Notes: a model not told the origin generated them from the letters alone. DNA of 64,000 nucleotides from Muscardinus avellanarius (GCA_963383645.1 OY726566.1:92068029-92132028), one strand, 5' to 3'. Positions 1 through 13,747 are shown, counted from the first letter of the stretch. Made by a program: numbers and translations.

Positions 1-439
1 GCCACTGGATTGGAAAATAAAATATTAAACACTATCATGGTACAACCATTAAGACCAATTTAACATGGTGCTGCTAATTAAACTAGAGGCTTATACTTGA
101 ATTTCACCAGTTTCCCACTAATATTCATGTGTCATCAGAATCTAATCAGAGATCCTTCACTGCATGGAGGGCACCATGTAACTTGATTTTTGTTGTTGTT
201 GTTGTTCCACTTTAGAATCTATGTTACCAAGAAGAGTAAGTTACAGTCTGATGAAGGAAGTTGTCAGTCTCTGCTTTATGTCTCCTTCCTGGTCCCATCT
301 GCCAACTTTCACCCATGATAAAGTGGGAGCCACAGAGAAGGCAGAACCTTTGGGGCACCTTGTGATACGATGTTATGATGTTTCACTAAAGTAGGTTCTA
401 TAGATGATATGGTGGAAATCAAGACACCCATGGCAAGCT

Positions 440-930
440 AAATAATGTCCCCTCAAAACACCCAGGTCCTAATCCTTGGAACCCGAGAGGGTTGCCTTAT
501 ACGTTACCTTCTATGGCAAAAGAGACTCTGTAGATGTGATTAGATTAAGGAGCTTTCAAAGGGAGAGATTCTCCTGGATTATCTGTGTAGGTCTTACACG
601 CAACCAAAAGTATCTTTACTAGAGACAGATGGAAGGGACAGCAACAAGAAAACAAAGAAAGAGATTTAAAGATGCTACGCTGTTGGCCTTGGAGATGCGG
701 GAAGGATCCACAAGCCAAAAAAGGCAGCTCTAGAAGATTAAAAAAAGGTAAGAAAATGAATTTTCTTCTAGAGGCACTGGAGAAAGTGCAGCCTTGGGGA
801 TAACATGGCTTCTGCCCACTAAAACCCATTTTGGACTTTTCACCTCCAGAGCGACAAGAGAATAAATTCATGTTCTTAAAAAGCCACCAAGATTGTGATC
901 ATTTTAAAGCAGCCGTGGTAGACTAGTATA
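440..930 (+). repeat. Old LTR-like interspersed repeat (MLT1-like)
   Basis: The left part has the motif 'agatgtgattagattaagga' and a 'cctggattatctg' stretch. The right end has 'gagaataaattcatgttctt', then a 'gccacc' motif and a terminal 'gactagtata'. This is the order seen in a common mammalian LTR-like family. A second, similar copy lies at 12420-12893 in the same orientation. The exact family name is uncertain. Confidence 0.55.
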
Positions 931-1084
931 TCCTACTGTACAGACAGTGAACATTCAGAAAGTACTTGTTGAACTAATGTGCCTACATCTGTCTCTCTCC
1001 AAACCCACTACACACTATGTGGTCTAAAAACGAAACGTTTCACCCTTTTGCTTCCATCCAGCGGGGATGTTAGCCAGTCTCCCC

Positions 1085-1692
1085 ACACTAAAATATATGT
1101 ATACCAAAAATATCTAGTCCACATTCGAGAGTGTCTGTAAAAGCTGAACACATCCAATAACCCAGCGAAATCATTCCTAGGTATATTTCCAGAAGAAATA
1201 TGGATATGTACGATCACCGGAAGACCTTCCACAAGGGTATCAAGAATGGCACTGTTCACGGAAGGCAAAAACTGCAAGCCATCCGAATGCACATCAAACA
1301 ATAAAACAGAAAAGTAAATGCTGGCAGAGTCACACAAAGGAATGTTATATGAGGAGAACAAACAGATACCAGTTGCTTGCGATGACACAGATCATTCTCA
1401 TAAGCAGGAAACAGAGCAAAAGAAACGAGACACGAGAGGGTGTCCCACAGGGTGCAGCGTGGATCAGGCACGAAGGCGGTCTGTGCTGGGAGAAGTCAGG
1501 GTGGGGGTTGCCCCTGGGGGTGGGGGCTGGGACTACAGAAGGCAGGAGAGGGCCTCTGAGAGACGGGAATGTCCAAGTTCTTGGTTGGGGCATACTTCAC
1601 ATCACGGAGGAGCTGAGCGTGTGAAAACGCACCAGGATGCACATTCAGGATATGTACTTTTCTGTATAAATCTGGTAGTGCAATAAAAGGTA
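1085..1692 (+). repeat. L1 LINE 3' end (old mammalian L1)
   Basis: The order of motifs follows the end of L1 ORF2 and its 3' UTR: 'ctgaacacatccaataaccc', 'attcctaggtatatttcc', the degenerate reverse-transcriptase tail, then a 'gttgcccctgggggtggggg' tract. It ends 'acttttctgtataaatctgg' and 'caataaaagg'. It is heavily diverged and 5'-truncated. Short frames inside it are remnants, not genes. Confidence 0.75.
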
Positions 1693-3817
1693 CTCAGGAG
1701 ACTCAAGTTTGCAAATGGTCCCTCTGCCAAGCGCATCCAGTCCCAGAGCCGTGTGCCGAGGAAAGCCGGGCTCAATGCCTCGCAGGACAAGCATAGCAAA
1801 CAAGGCCTGCCGATTACCATAATTACATCTCTGCGAACGTGCAAAGCCCTCATTTTCCCTTCATGTCTATAATGTTGTGGGGACACGGGATGCAATTACA
1901 GCCCTGAAATATGCAGCTTAGGGAACATAAATACATATATCGGAGCAGGCCTAGGTGAAGCATGTACATTTACACGGCGTGACCAACCAGAGTGCGCACA
2001 GCCCCCACGCTGTCTCCTACCACCCGGCCAGGAAGCGCCCGGACCCTTCAGGCTGCTGTCTGAACAAAGACCAAAGACTTGAGCAACCCTGGGGATAAAT
2101 TCCCCTGAGCAGACGGTTTTCTGGGACAGAGCCCCTAATTTAAAAGTTGCATGAAGAAGCACAGGGTGAGAACTTAAGTAGTAGCTGCTTTTGTTGACTT
2201 AGTATCGACAAGATTTTTGTTTGTTTGTATGTTTAGGGAAAAGATCTTACTGAAACTTCAACCTTCTTGGTCATAATCAATCATTCAAGAGGTGCTGAAG
2301 GCAAATTGAACGTCAGCAAATGTGAAGTGGAAGGACCCTATTTCCTTGGCAGTACAGAAAGAATGCCAGGGAAAAACTGGTGAACAGTAAGTGAGCTAGA
2401 GCAAATTTGATTTTGGAGATTCTTTCAGGGCAAAGCACATTAGGGTGCGAGGGATGTCCTGGGAAGAAGATAGATGGGATCCAGCCCTGAGGTTTGGTGT
2501 GTGGCTTGTTCCCTCGGGCATTTTCAATTCATACCCCGACTTCCCCTAGACCTTCAGGCCAGCAGGCTGCAAGTCAGCAAATCTGGACTTGTCTTAGCCC
2601 CAGCCCAAGTTAGCACACAGCAGAAAATAATTCTGTGGGAGGTGGGACTGAAGAGCCTGATTTCAAGTGGGGAGGCTTCTTCACGCTTAATGCAGAACAC
2701 CCCAAAACCAAGTGGAAATTATTTTTTAAATTACCTGCTGATTTCAGTGACGTGCATCGCATCTCCCTTTCAGAAGTGTTGATCAAAAAGATCCGATTTT
2801 CAAATTCACATTTTTACCAAGCAGCATGCCCACACCCTCTGGTTCTCTTTCCCCTTCTCCCTCCCGTACTTGGCTGGCACACGGCCACACACACAGCCAC
2901 CCTGCCACACTGGGTATTGTTGAAAGGGCCGCATCTTCCTGTAGCTTTCTGCGTTCAGTTTGGTAGTGCAGCAGCGAATACACAAGGCAGATGGATGCAG
3001 ATATTCTTACCTTCTGCTTCTGCAAGTCCAGATGTGGGAACTACACAACAGCAGCTAATAGCAAGAACCCTGCAGACAGCTGTGTAGTGAGCACGCACGG
3101 CACAAAAAGAATTCAAATTACATATTTTCCAAATATCATCAAAAATAAGCACATGGAAAATACTAGCTGCGTGTCCACCCCTCCTTCCCGGGGCTCCATG
3201 GAGGCCAGCTCTCCAGTGACAAGACGCACAGCCTTCCAGAGGATCAGGTGTCAAAGGTTCAGGGAGAGGTGGGTGAGGCCAGCTTGAGGGAGGCGTCAGT
3301 TGAGGACAGGACTGGGGCCTTCAAAGCAAGAAAGCGGTGTTTAAATCCAAAACTGCGTGCATGTCACTGCGGGCTCTCTGGGCCTTCGTTTCTCTTTCCT
3401 TTCTTGATTATTTAAAGTGATAAGAATAAATCCTGCTTCTGATAATCTCATATATTGCTCACTGTGTGGATAAATTTGGTTTTTCAGTAAAAAAGAGAGA
3501 TTAGAACTTAAACATATCAGAAAAGAGTGCCCAAACCATTCTCTTGTTGATCTATCCCACCTCTCATTTATCTCTCCTTGTCAAGCTGAACTTATAGAAA
3601 ATTGGAAAAAAAGAAAAAAAAACAAAGATGCAGAAAGATATTATAGGTCTGATTTTTTTTTTTTTTAAAAAAGAGGACTGTTGTAAGAAATATCTTCCTC
3701 TAGATTTACTTTCAGGAATAAAAGAGAAATAGAATGTTTAGGACACGGTCTTATTTATTTTTCAGTAAGATTCAAGAGGACTTTTGTTTGAAAAATCAAA
3801 GTTTATGGTATCTAGAG

Positions 3818-3965
3818 GATAGGTCAGCAAACTTTAAAAAAAAAAAAAAAAGCCAGAGAGTCAATATTAACAGCTTGGAGACCACATGGTCTCTTTTTCA
3901 CTCAGACTCTCCAGAGCGGTTAAAATATGCAAACAAATCATTTACATATGCAAACAACGTGTAAA
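3818..3965 (-). repeat. hAT-like DNA transposon fossil
   Basis: It begins 'aggtcagcaaactttaaaaa' and contains 'gccagagagtcaatatt' and 'gaccacatggtctcttt'. These motifs occur in this order in a common mammalian non-autonomous hAT (Charlie-like) element. An internal A-tract (about 17 A) has replaced part of the usual sequence. Strand and family are tentative. Confidence 0.45.
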
Positions 3966-4369
3966 TATTAGTGGACCAGGCCTGGTCTCGGCTGCAATTG
4001 GGCCTCCTCTCTGGAGTGGGGGGGGACCTGCAGTCAGGTAAGGTGGCACCAATGGCCGAAGTTACAATCTCACCAAAAGCAGGAAGAAAATAAAGAAGCC
4101 AAAGCACACTTAATAAACTTTCCTAGAAACAAGATGATAGGGAGAAAGAAAAAAAGAGATCTGGTTGACCAAACAAGGTACCCAATATATACACACAAAC
4201 CATCTCAAAAGAGGGAAAAGCGGAGAGTAGAAATAATGAGGTTGGAGATGACAGTAATAACAAAATCCTCTCCTGGGCCGTGGAAGACTCCAGGCCACAG
4301 ACTGAAAGAACAGTTTTAAATGCAATGCTAAAGAAATTAAGTCAACCCACATATATAGCCAGATAAATG

Positions 4370-4900
4370 TTTTTGATATCCAGAGAAAATTCTATAAGCC
4401 TTCAGACAGAGAAAAGGACAAGATCACCCACAAAGGAATGAAAACCCAAGCAGCCTCGGGCTTCTCTCCGGATTCACTACTCAGAGGCAGCGGAGTGATT
4501 TCAAGATGAGGAAAAGTAGCCAGCCAGCTTTTCATTCACAGGTAAGGTTAATGGAATGATACTCTCCGCCGACTCAGGGTTTAAAAATTACATAGCCCAC
4601 ATTCATGAGGAAGAAAATCCTAATGGCAGATGCTCATCTACCAGGAGAAAAATCAAACTTTAGAGCCCACAGGTGGGAATTTGAAATGTAATAGATCAAT
4701 GAGCAGTGATAAGCTGATAGAGTTGTCTCTATCGGTGTTATTTCAATTGTTAAATAGTAGAAATGTCAAAAATTATGTTTGAAACGGATGGATGAATATT
4801 GAAATTGTCCCAATGCAAAATTATTATTGTGGGCCTTAAAACCAGATCATATTAACAACAACAACAAAAAAAAAACGAAATGTAGAGGGAGGGGAAGGGC
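4370..4900. repeat. Possible ancient L1-derived segment
   Basis: Fragments such as 'gggcttctctccggattcac', 'gcggagtgatttcaagatga' and 'gaaaatcctaatggcaga' resemble the ORF2 end region of old L1 elements. The match is scattered and weak. An A-rich run 'acaacaacaacaaaaaaaaa' lies at its right end. Confidence 0.3.
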
Positions 4901-5513
4901 GTACAATCATCATGTTTAATTCTTACCTTTGACGCATGGGGAATATGGGCTTACATATGCTTTCAAAAACTTAGGGGTAACCACTGTTAAGTTCACGTAG
5001 GATGAATACATTTCAAATCGCCAGAGGGAAGGAAAGCAGAGAAAATCCAATCAATCCATATAACAAAAATTAGCAAGGGATAAAAAGGAAGAAGGAAATA
5101 AATGTATAAAAAACACAGAAAGCTTAAGGAAGAGCAAAGACTGCAGTGTGAAACGTCAGGCTGTCATTACTCAAATGTCTGAAGGGTATTTAATCATCTG
5201 AGGAAAGGATCACAATGAAAGATTGCTAAAAACAAGGCTGCATACATATATGTAGAACTTCAACTCCGAATGTATTTAGAGTGCATGTCTATGCAAAGAA
5301 AAGACGAGAATAAATTCAGGAATCAATAGTTATTTTCTGAACGTGGTACGATTTCAGCTGATTTTTTTCTTGTGTGTTCTTTTCTATATTTTCCATAAAC
5401 ATTGTACATTGTTATGATTCTTTTCAAAAAGCAATCAACATAAAAATGTTTGGGGTACCATGAAATCAGGCTGATTATTCTTCCATGGTAGAAAAGGGGA
5501 TGAAGAGGGTTTA

Positions 5514-5730
5514 TTTATTTATTTTTTGTTTGTTTGTTTGTTTGGTGGTACTGGAGTTTCTGGAAACCCTTTTACTTCTGGCTACACTCCTAGACCTACT
5601 TTTTTTTAATATTTTTATTTGGAAACAGGGTCTCCTAAGCCAGCGCACGGGGCTGGCTTCGAACCTGCGCGATCCTCCTGTCTCCGCCTCTCAAGCGCGG
5701 GGATTATAAGCGTGCTCCACCATGCCCAGC
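5514..5730 (-). mobile_element. Dimeric B1/ID-like SINE, young form, with 16-bp TSD
   Basis: Reversed SINE: T-rich tail at left, 'ggtggtactgg' of the ID-like half, 'ggaaacagggtctcctaagc' junction, then the B1-like half ending 'ccatgcccagc'. A perfect 16-bp target-site duplication, ggatgaagagggttta, flanks it at 5498-5513 and 5731-5746. Confidence 0.93.
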
Positions 5731-5924
5731 GGATGAAGAGGGTTTAGAAACTATTACCCAGCACGGGTCATGTTCCTGCAGTCAGTGGACACTGCTGAAC
5801 TGAAACCTGGATTTTTCCATCTCTTGCTGCTTCCAGAAAACTCTTGGCCCTCAGGATTTTCAGATCATATCAGGAAAGGAAAAAAATCACCTTAAAATTC
5901 TTATTTTCCAGATGTTTTACCATT

Positions 5925-6100
5925 TGCTTTGTATAGTATGCTTTATCCTTACAACAACCGGAGATGTAGTTGTGACCAGTCCCATTTTACAGGTGGGAAA
6001 ACTGAGGCCAGAGTACACAAGAACCTTGCTTGAGGTCACATAGCTGAGAAGAACAACTGTCGGGATGTGAGCCCAGGCAGTCTGTGGTCTGCTCAGTTGT
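5925..6100 (-). repeat. MIR fragment
   Basis: The reversed MIR core is clear: 'cttacaacaaccgga', 'cccattttacaggtgggaaa', 'actgaggc' and 'cttgaggtcacatagctgag'. Confidence 0.75.
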
Positions 6101-6924
6101 CAAATCCCTACCTAACACATCCTCTTTTTATTCTTCCCTCTGGAAGTTAGGCAAAACTCATCTAGACTTTTTTTTTTTTTACTATTTTTTTCTCTTCTTT
6201 TCATTCTTCATTTTGACTTAAGAGGACACGACCGTGCAGGCTTCTTTTACTTTCAGCTGGACCCTCAATACAAATGTCCCAGGCTCTCTCACAAAGACTC
6301 TGCAAGCCACACCCCACGAGCACTTTCCAAGCAGACACACTGTCCCTTTTAGTCTAGCTTTAGTGGTTAAGACAGAGCTAACGTCACAGCAATCTCATCC
6401 CCCTGGCTTGGTTTCCCTCCCTCACACGTAGCCACGGAGTGGACGCCCAGCAGCCTGTCCAATAGATGTCCACACAGATCTCCCCACAAGCTCAGCACCA
6501 GCCAAAGAAGCCTGTGCTGCTCTCAGCAAAATGAATAAAATTCCTATCTTTGCCTAAAAGGCAGGGGAGGGGGCGGGGAGCGTACCTCTGAATTGCAATG
6601 TTACTAGGACACAGTTTGCTGTAATAATACCAATTAACATTTCTCCCCACTTAATAGTTTCTAGTACGGGATAAAAATAGCAATCCACGTGGTTCTGAGA
6701 TGCAAAAAATAATAACGGGAATACGCTCTGGAAGAGCCCTGCTCTACCTCACCTCGGGAGGACGGTGAGGTAAGCAGGCACATTCTGGGAGACTGCCAAG
6801 AATCTTCTAAAAATTAAGAGCCTTTCTTATCGTGTGCCTCCTTTGACCGGAGTCGCCAGACGTGCCAACAGAAGGCACCTGTGGCATGGGGAAACACCAA
6901 TGGACTTGGGATGAGAGGATTTGA

Positions 6925-7055
6925 CTGACGGGTTCCCACACTGGCACTAGCCAGTTCTGTGGCCTTAACTGAGTCAAGTAGCTCTCTACACTGGATTCCT
7001 TATCTGCAAGGAGGGACCCACCACACCTCATCCTGGAGGAGGAGACCAGCGGCAA
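6925..7055 (+). repeat. MIR fragment
   Basis: MIR-like order of motifs: 'ggcactagccagttctgtgg', 'ccttaactgagtcaagtagc' and 'ttccttatctgcaaggaggg'. It is diverged. Confidence 0.5.
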
Positions 7056-8557
7056 GGCACCCTAGCGGTCAAGGTCATCAAACCCTGGTCCTGATCCTGG
7101 AGCATGGGGCTTTAAGGATGTTTCTCTGATGGAAATAGCTCTTCCCAAGGACAAAGGTGGCCTGGCTCCTTCTCTCATACCCCTCGGATTCAGCTGGGGG
7201 AGAGGATGTCAATCACACTCTAGACATTTCCTGAAGGCTGGCTTGTCTTAAATGGCCTTCGCTGACAGCAAGAGCCAGCCTCAGACAGCCCAGGAGCCCC
7301 CTGCTGTGGAAGTATGAGGGTCAAGCATTAGCAGGTCCTTCTCTTCACCTTCTCTCTCACACACAGGTCTCCATGTCCCCAGACCTCGCCCTAGCAGTGC
7401 AGCACACACAGCTCTTTGCAAATGGTTTCATGATTTGATCTGGACCACCCACAAGACGAGTGCCCAGAATGGGGATTCCAGTTGTGCTGCACAGGAGCCC
7501 TGAGCTCCAGAGCGTGTCCTAGGAGTCTTGAGGGTACGTGGAAAGACAAAAGGGGAGCTTTGAAACTGCCCACCTTCCACCTGCCCACAACCTGAAATGG
7601 TTTTTAGCAATATAATGTTTGGCTTCCCGGTAAGAATTTATGTGAAGAAGAGTTCACTATAAAAAGCTTCATGATCTCTGTTCTTTTAGCTTATGAGTCA
7701 TGACTGAGGGCTCAGAAGGAGGACCTTGGCCCCTAGGCTGATGCAGAATCACCTAACAGCCTCTCTACCTAGATAATGACCATGTTTTCTTAATGGGAAA
7801 AATGTGGTTCAACAATAACACCATCTGATTGTCTCTGGGCGTGTGGCCACCATACCTGCTTACAGGGCATATATTTTGGTTCATAGAAAAAAAGATCATC
7901 TACCTCTACTAAATGCTATGGTCTCAGGATCATGAGGACCAGAATTGTTGGCTAGGGACAGATGAGCCCAAATGAATAAGCAGCCTTGGAAGGGAACACG
8001 GGCAGGTGTGTTGGGAAGAAGAGGCCGCAGAAAGACCCAGAGGACCTGACTCCTCCCTGAAGAGCTTAAGGAGAGGGGACTGGCAGAGTCTCACAACCCC
8101 TTTGCTACTTTGGAAATGCACCATTTGGGGGAAATAAGAGGCTCTGGAAAGAAAAATGTCACCTGAGGGTCAGAGGCATTACATCAAAAGGATTAGAACT
8201 CAGCCGATCAACAGCAGGCCACTGTGCAGGTGCGGGGAGCCCTCCTGGATCAGGGATCTGAGCTCAGCTCCGGAAGCATCAGGATGCCAGCGTGTTGGAA
8301 CTACTCATCTCAGCTTCTCTACCTCAGAGACAGAGATGCTTGAAACCATCAAGCAGCCAGGCAGGGAGGGGTCATGGATCACCGCCTGGCTACAAAAGCT
8401 CTCAGGATAAGGAGAACACGAGGAGGGGACCAGCTTCAGTCAAAGGGACGATTGTGAAGGAGAGACGTCTGACATTTCCGAGAAGCTGCAGGTCTTGGGA
8501 TGGTATCACAGACAGCCACCTTCTGCTCAATCTGAGTCCACAGGGCTTGGTGGGCAC

Positions 8558-8766
8558 AAGCCAGACCCTGTGTTCAAATCCTGCCTGCACAGCTTTAATC
8601 AAGTGGCCTTGGATTCACTATTTAACCTCTCGGGCCTCAGTGGAGTCAAGGGTCTGGGGCAACAAGGAAGATGTCTACTTTGTGGGGCTATTCTGAGTAC
8701 TGGATAAATTAATAGATGTAAATAACCCAGTGCCCATGCCTAGTTAGCAGGCAGCAAATGTTGGCC
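8558..8766 (+). repeat. MIR, near full length
   Basis: It runs from the tRNA-like part ('gttcaaatcctgcctgcaca') through the core ('ggccttggattcactattta', 'acctctcgggcctcag') to the L2-like tail ('aataacccagtgcccatgcc', 'gcaaatgttgg'). Confidence 0.8.
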
Positions 8767-9898
8767 AAGAAAATCAGATAAATCTCCTTTGCAATGGTCC
8801 TTATTGGGCTTGGCCCTACTACATAAGGAGCAAGGGTGGGGGCGGGTAAGTTAAGTACCCAGGGTGGCCTGGGGATGTGAGCGGCATTCAAAATAAATCT
8901 TCATTCTGGGTAAGCTCCTCCCTTGAGGGCATCTTCTCTACTTCCATCTCTTCCATCTTTTACTTTCTCTTATCTCTCAATTTTCTTCCTATTTTTAATG
9001 TCTTAAGCTTTTTCTAAGTTCTCCCTCTGTGGTCTTTTAGTGAATCTGCCAAATCTAAATCGTATTTGACCTTAGATGCAGTTGCCTGCTCACAGGTTCC
9101 TGGGCCTGCAAGATTCTCAGGAGATTCCCACTGGGGGGAGTCACTTGTCTGGGATGCTTTTTGACCTTTTAGAAAAAAAAACAGGCTCTGTTCCCCACTT
9201 CTTAGGGGCCTCTGAATCTTTCACAACTCCTTAAACAGCCCTGTCAGGTCCTCCCACTGCTTATTTCACACCTGGAAAAGCTGTAAGACAGCCTGAGAAG
9301 TTACTGGTGAAGGGGTGGAGGGCTCCTGATTCACCAAGTGACAACACTAGGTAGGGGCTCCCAGGCCCAGCTTCTGAAGCCTGGATCGGTCACACAGCCC
9401 TGCAGACCGGCTGGTCCAGGGACCAACAAAGCAGAAAGGTAATAAGCCTGTAATGGGAAGCCCATGTGGTTTGCATTATTTTCCAAAGCTAAATCAGTCG
9501 CACTCTCTTGTAGACAAGGTGACCGGCTAGGCAAGAGCTCAGGGTTCTGCCTGAGGCCAAGGCCAGAGCTGTCTGCTGTTCCCTGAAGGGAATGTGCGAA
9601 AAAGCTTGGCCGCCTTACTACCTGGCCTCAGGTAACCCGGACCATGGATCTTTGGCTCCAAAGCCTGGTCTACTCATTAGCTACACTCTCCCCCAAGGAC
9701 TTCCTGGGAGGTATGGTTCCCAAGTATATTTTTTAGTCTTCAATATACAGTAGGGAACTTAACATGGAAAAAGGAGTAAAGCAACTGGTTTCAAAATTAA
9801 AAGGCAGTGAACCCAGGAACCCTAACTTTCAGCCTAGTCCTTTGATGCCCCAAGACAGCATTCAATAGGTGGTGTGGGAGAAGGTCGTTTTGGTCTTT

Positions 9899-10108
9899 TT
9901 TTTTTTTTTGCAATACTGGGGATAGAACCCAGGGACATTCTACTTTGAGCTACACTCCCAGCCCTATTTTTTATTCTTTATTTTTGAAACACGGTCTCAC
10001 TGAGTTGCAAAGGCCTCACTAAGGCTGAGGCTGTCCACGAACTGTGATCCTCCTGTCTCAGCCTCCCAAATGCTGGGATTACAAGTGTGGGCCATCACGG
10101 CCGGCTTT
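9899..10108 (-). mobile_element. Dimeric B1/ID-like SINE, older form, with 12-bp TSD
   Basis: Reversed element: T-tail, ID-like half ('gatagaacccagggacattc'), 'gaaacacggtctcactgagt' linker, B1-like half ending 'catcacggccggc'. The duplication gttttggtcttt is at 9887-9898 and 10109-10120. Confidence 0.9.
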
Positions 10109-12419
10109 GTTTTGGTCTTTCTAATCTTTCAAGTAACCTTGTCATGCAGGACAATGACATCCACATGGATAAATATGCCATTCCTGGGCAATTGTCCTGC
10201 TAAGAAAACTAGCTTCTTGGCTGTGGGGTCCTTGCTAGCTCACTTTGGAACACCAAGGTGTTCCAAATCTCTCCAATCTCATAAAACACCTATTCTGATA
10301 TCGTTGGAAATGACCACATAGGGCTCTCCCACACTTGTGCACAGGCGTGCACACACAGCTCCAATGGCTCGCTGACTGCTTCAAATCACACACACACACT
10401 CACATATACTCACAGTATTATTAGAAACTGAAACTATAATTCATATTTTGGAAATACCATTTAGACTAATATCAATATACATACCACCTGTATTCTACAC
10501 AAATAAAACTCCCTAATGCTGTTAATAGCTTGCATGCTCTGATCTCAGCAAACTCTGAAGGAAAACATTCTCACATCTCAACAATCCAGAGAACTGAGGT
10601 CAGACTGGGAAGTCTTAGGCAGAGGCCACCGGAAGTACAAACAATGCTTCCAACATCCCTTTCTAGATCGCTGTTATGTGACCTCTGTCCCTCTTGTTGC
10701 AGAAATAGGAGAGGCAGAACAAGGTGAGAGGAAAAGCAGATGAAAGAAAGCTGAGTAAGTCAGTGGGAACCGCAGGCACCTCCTCCCTGGCTTTTTTAGG
10801 AACACCCACACACACAAGCACATGCATACACATACATACAGTCTATTTATGCACACACTGCTACACATTTGAAGAGAAAATGAATTATATAACAGGTCAC
10901 TTGCTCATTTTTACAAGTTCAACTGAAATGAAGCCCAGACCTGAGTACAGAAGCTACAGGTGAGAGTCCAGGGGCTTCAATAGAAAAAAAAAGGCTCCTC
11001 ACTCTCTGAAGCTCAGAATGGCCCTGAGATTCTCAGAAGCTTCCAGTGTAGAGGGCTCCCTGACCTGTCAGTATCAAGAGCTTCCTCTCTAGAACCTCAA
11101 ACTCTGCATACAGTTCAGTCTCACCCCTACAAAGAGCTGGATATTTAACAGCAACACTAAATTGTGCTCTGAAACACACAAAGAGACAAAAAAGAAAATA
11201 GAAAAAAAAAAAGACTTTTCAGGTCCCTAAAAGTAGGTGGCATCGTATAAAACAAGGACATGGGAGCTTATGAGAGAACAAGAACTCCCTGGATCTAAGT
11301 TTCTTCCTGGGTAAAACTGGAGCAAAATTGAGCCCTAAGTTATAAGGCACTGGTGCCCAGACCCAGTAAGGAGTAGCTGCTCACTGTGCTTTGTGTCCTT
11401 TTTCATTTCTCATCCTTTTTCCCCCTCCTCATCCCTGACCAATGAGGCGATTTCCACCTTTGTAGCAGAACCAACCTGAGCTAAGGATTCACTAGATGGC
11501 TGGGGGTAGTTCTAACTCCTAGGACTGAAGACTGAGTCCCCAGAACTTAGCAGGAGCTCTTAGTTCTAGTGATTTGCAAAGCCAAGCAGAGAACATGCCC
11601 CTCTACCAAGAAAGCAGCCCGTGGTCTTCCTTCCAACACAGATGTGGGTTCTCAATGTGTTAGTTCATCCTAATTTGCTCCATTGACCTCATATCTCCAA
11701 GAACAGAAAAGACCATTTTTACCCTTGTTTAGTCATCTCACGCTTCCTTAAAAGTAACAGTAAATGTTAATAGAAGATGGCAGTGATACCAGAAAATTGT
11801 GGAGAGAAAACAAAAAAACATGATTTCTCTTGATAAGTTAATGACCAAGGCCAGTGGGGGCTGCCTTTGGGGGAGGAGCAGAGACCCTGTTTGTAACTGT
11901 CCTGCCTGGCTCTGAGTCCTAAGGACTGACTGCCCCAGATCCCCACTGGGTTTCAGCTACTCTACATCCAAGACAACCAAACACTTTTGGGCTTTACTGA
12001 ATTAAGACAGTGATGAGCTTTCTAGAAGCTTTTTATGCTGAAAACTTTTGAAATAAAGGGAAAGCAATCCTACGTATAATGAAATACCAGATAAAGCCAG
12101 TGAAACAGAGAAGTTTATAGAGAACACTCATTCAAGATGGAGAGCCCAAATCATGATTTGACCAGTGCAACTAACTGAGCTTAGAAGTATGAGGACCATC
12201 CTTGCCCCATCTGGCTTGGATTTAAGGACCTAAAATACACTCGTTAAGAACCACACTAACAATGGGTAGGATTTTCAGGCTTTGTTAAAAACTTCATCTT
12301 CTTTTTGGATATGAGCCTCCTACTGGCCTTATCTGGTCCCTAAAATTTCCAGGCCCACACTTCTCCCTTCAAAAGTTTGCAGATATTTTAGAGGAATCTC
12401 TACTCATAGTAGGAAAAAC

Positions 12420-12893
12420 CATGCCTCCTCTCCCAAAATGTCAACACCCTAATGCACAGAAGCTGTATATTACCTAACAGAGCAAAAGGGACTTTGCAGA
12501 TATGATGAAGTTAAGGGCTTGGGTTGGGGAGATTGCCCTGATTATCCAGGTGGGCCAACTCTAATCAGATGAGTCTGTAAAAGCAGAAAGCCTTTCCTAG
12601 CTATGGTCAGAGGGACACTTGACAGTGGAAGACTGTCAGAGAGATGCAGCGTTGTTGGCTCTGAAGATAGAGCATGGCCAAGGAAGGTTGGTGGCCTTTA
12701 AAAGCTGACAAAGACCAGGAAACAGATTCTCCCCAAGAAGCTGTGGAAAGGAATGAAGTCCTACCAGCCCCTGGGTTTTAGCCCAGCGAGACCTGTGCCA
12801 GACTTCTGACCTACAGACTGTAAGACAATCCGGTTTGTATTAAGTCAGTACTTCCATGGGAATTTGTAATAGCAGCAACAGGAAACTAATACA
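12420..12893 (+). repeat. Old LTR-like interspersed repeat, second copy of the 440-930 family
   Basis: Shares ordered motifs with the copy at 440-930: 'tttgcagatatgatgaagtt', 'ctgattatccaggtgggcc', 'ctgtaagacaatccggtttg' and the terminal 'caggaaactaatacat'. It is complete enough to be a solo LTR-like unit. Confidence 0.6.
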
Positions 12894-13517
12894 TTGCTGG
12901 TCCCTGGTGAGGTGTCTATCTCACCTTGCCTTTGTCCCTGGATTTTCCCAAAGTTGCTACTGGCTGAGTCCTTCAAACAAGGAAGTTCCTCTGCCTCACC
13001 TTGTACTTCTGAGGATGTTCTTAGTCCAACCTCCTCCTCATCAGACCCCTTTATAGGAAAGAAAGTGCTTCTCTTCCCCTCCAGTTTCAAATGGCCCTGG
13101 TTCTCTAACAGGACTACTGGCTCTTGTTACTAATTCCTGGGACCCTTTGAGATCTATACTCATCTGTTCAAATGAGAGAGCACAGATGCCCTGGAGTGTG
13201 AGGAGGAGCAGAGCTCTTCAGACACTGGTCTCCAACTTCACCCCCTCACTCCTCACCAAGCGTGCACTTGCAAAACACCAAGCCTCTGGTGTTAGGTGCC
13301 TGGTGACTGCATTCATCAAGAACCAACCAACCAGAAGCTCACCAAGTGCTGCGCGCATATTGGCTTCTATCACTCTGAAATTCATTATGATGTGTGATTA
13401 CAATGCACCAAGAAAAGTATACTTAAAAAAAGAACACACCAGGAGGTGGCGGACCATGTCTCACCTCCACCCAGCACACCATCTACCCTGCTTGTTGGTT
13501 TGCTTTTCCGAATTCTT

Positions 13518-13747
13518 TTTTTTTTTTTTTTTTTTTTTGGTGGTACTGGGGGTAGAACCCAGAGGCTTTCTACCTCCGGGCTATACTCCCAGACCTATTT
13601 CTTTTTAATATTTTATTTGGAAACAGGGTCTCACTAAGTTGCTGAGAGCCTTACTAAGTAGCTGAGGCTGGCTTCGAACCTGCACGATCCTCCTGTCTCA
13701 GCCTCCCAAGCGCAGGAATTACAAGCGTGCGCCACCACGCCCGGGGG
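13518..13747 (-). mobile_element. Dimeric B1/ID-like SINE, intermediate form
   Basis: A reversed copy with a long T-tail. Its B1-like half combines an older-type 'ctaagtagctgaggctg' segment with the young-type 'gcttcgaacctgcacgatcc'. A short duplication gaattctt is present at 13510-13517 and 13750-13757. Confidence 0.88.

Noticed and set aside
13147..13608. 153-codon plus-strand frame
   Set aside because: Its last third is a SINE T-tail and the ID-like half; the rest is unremarkable.
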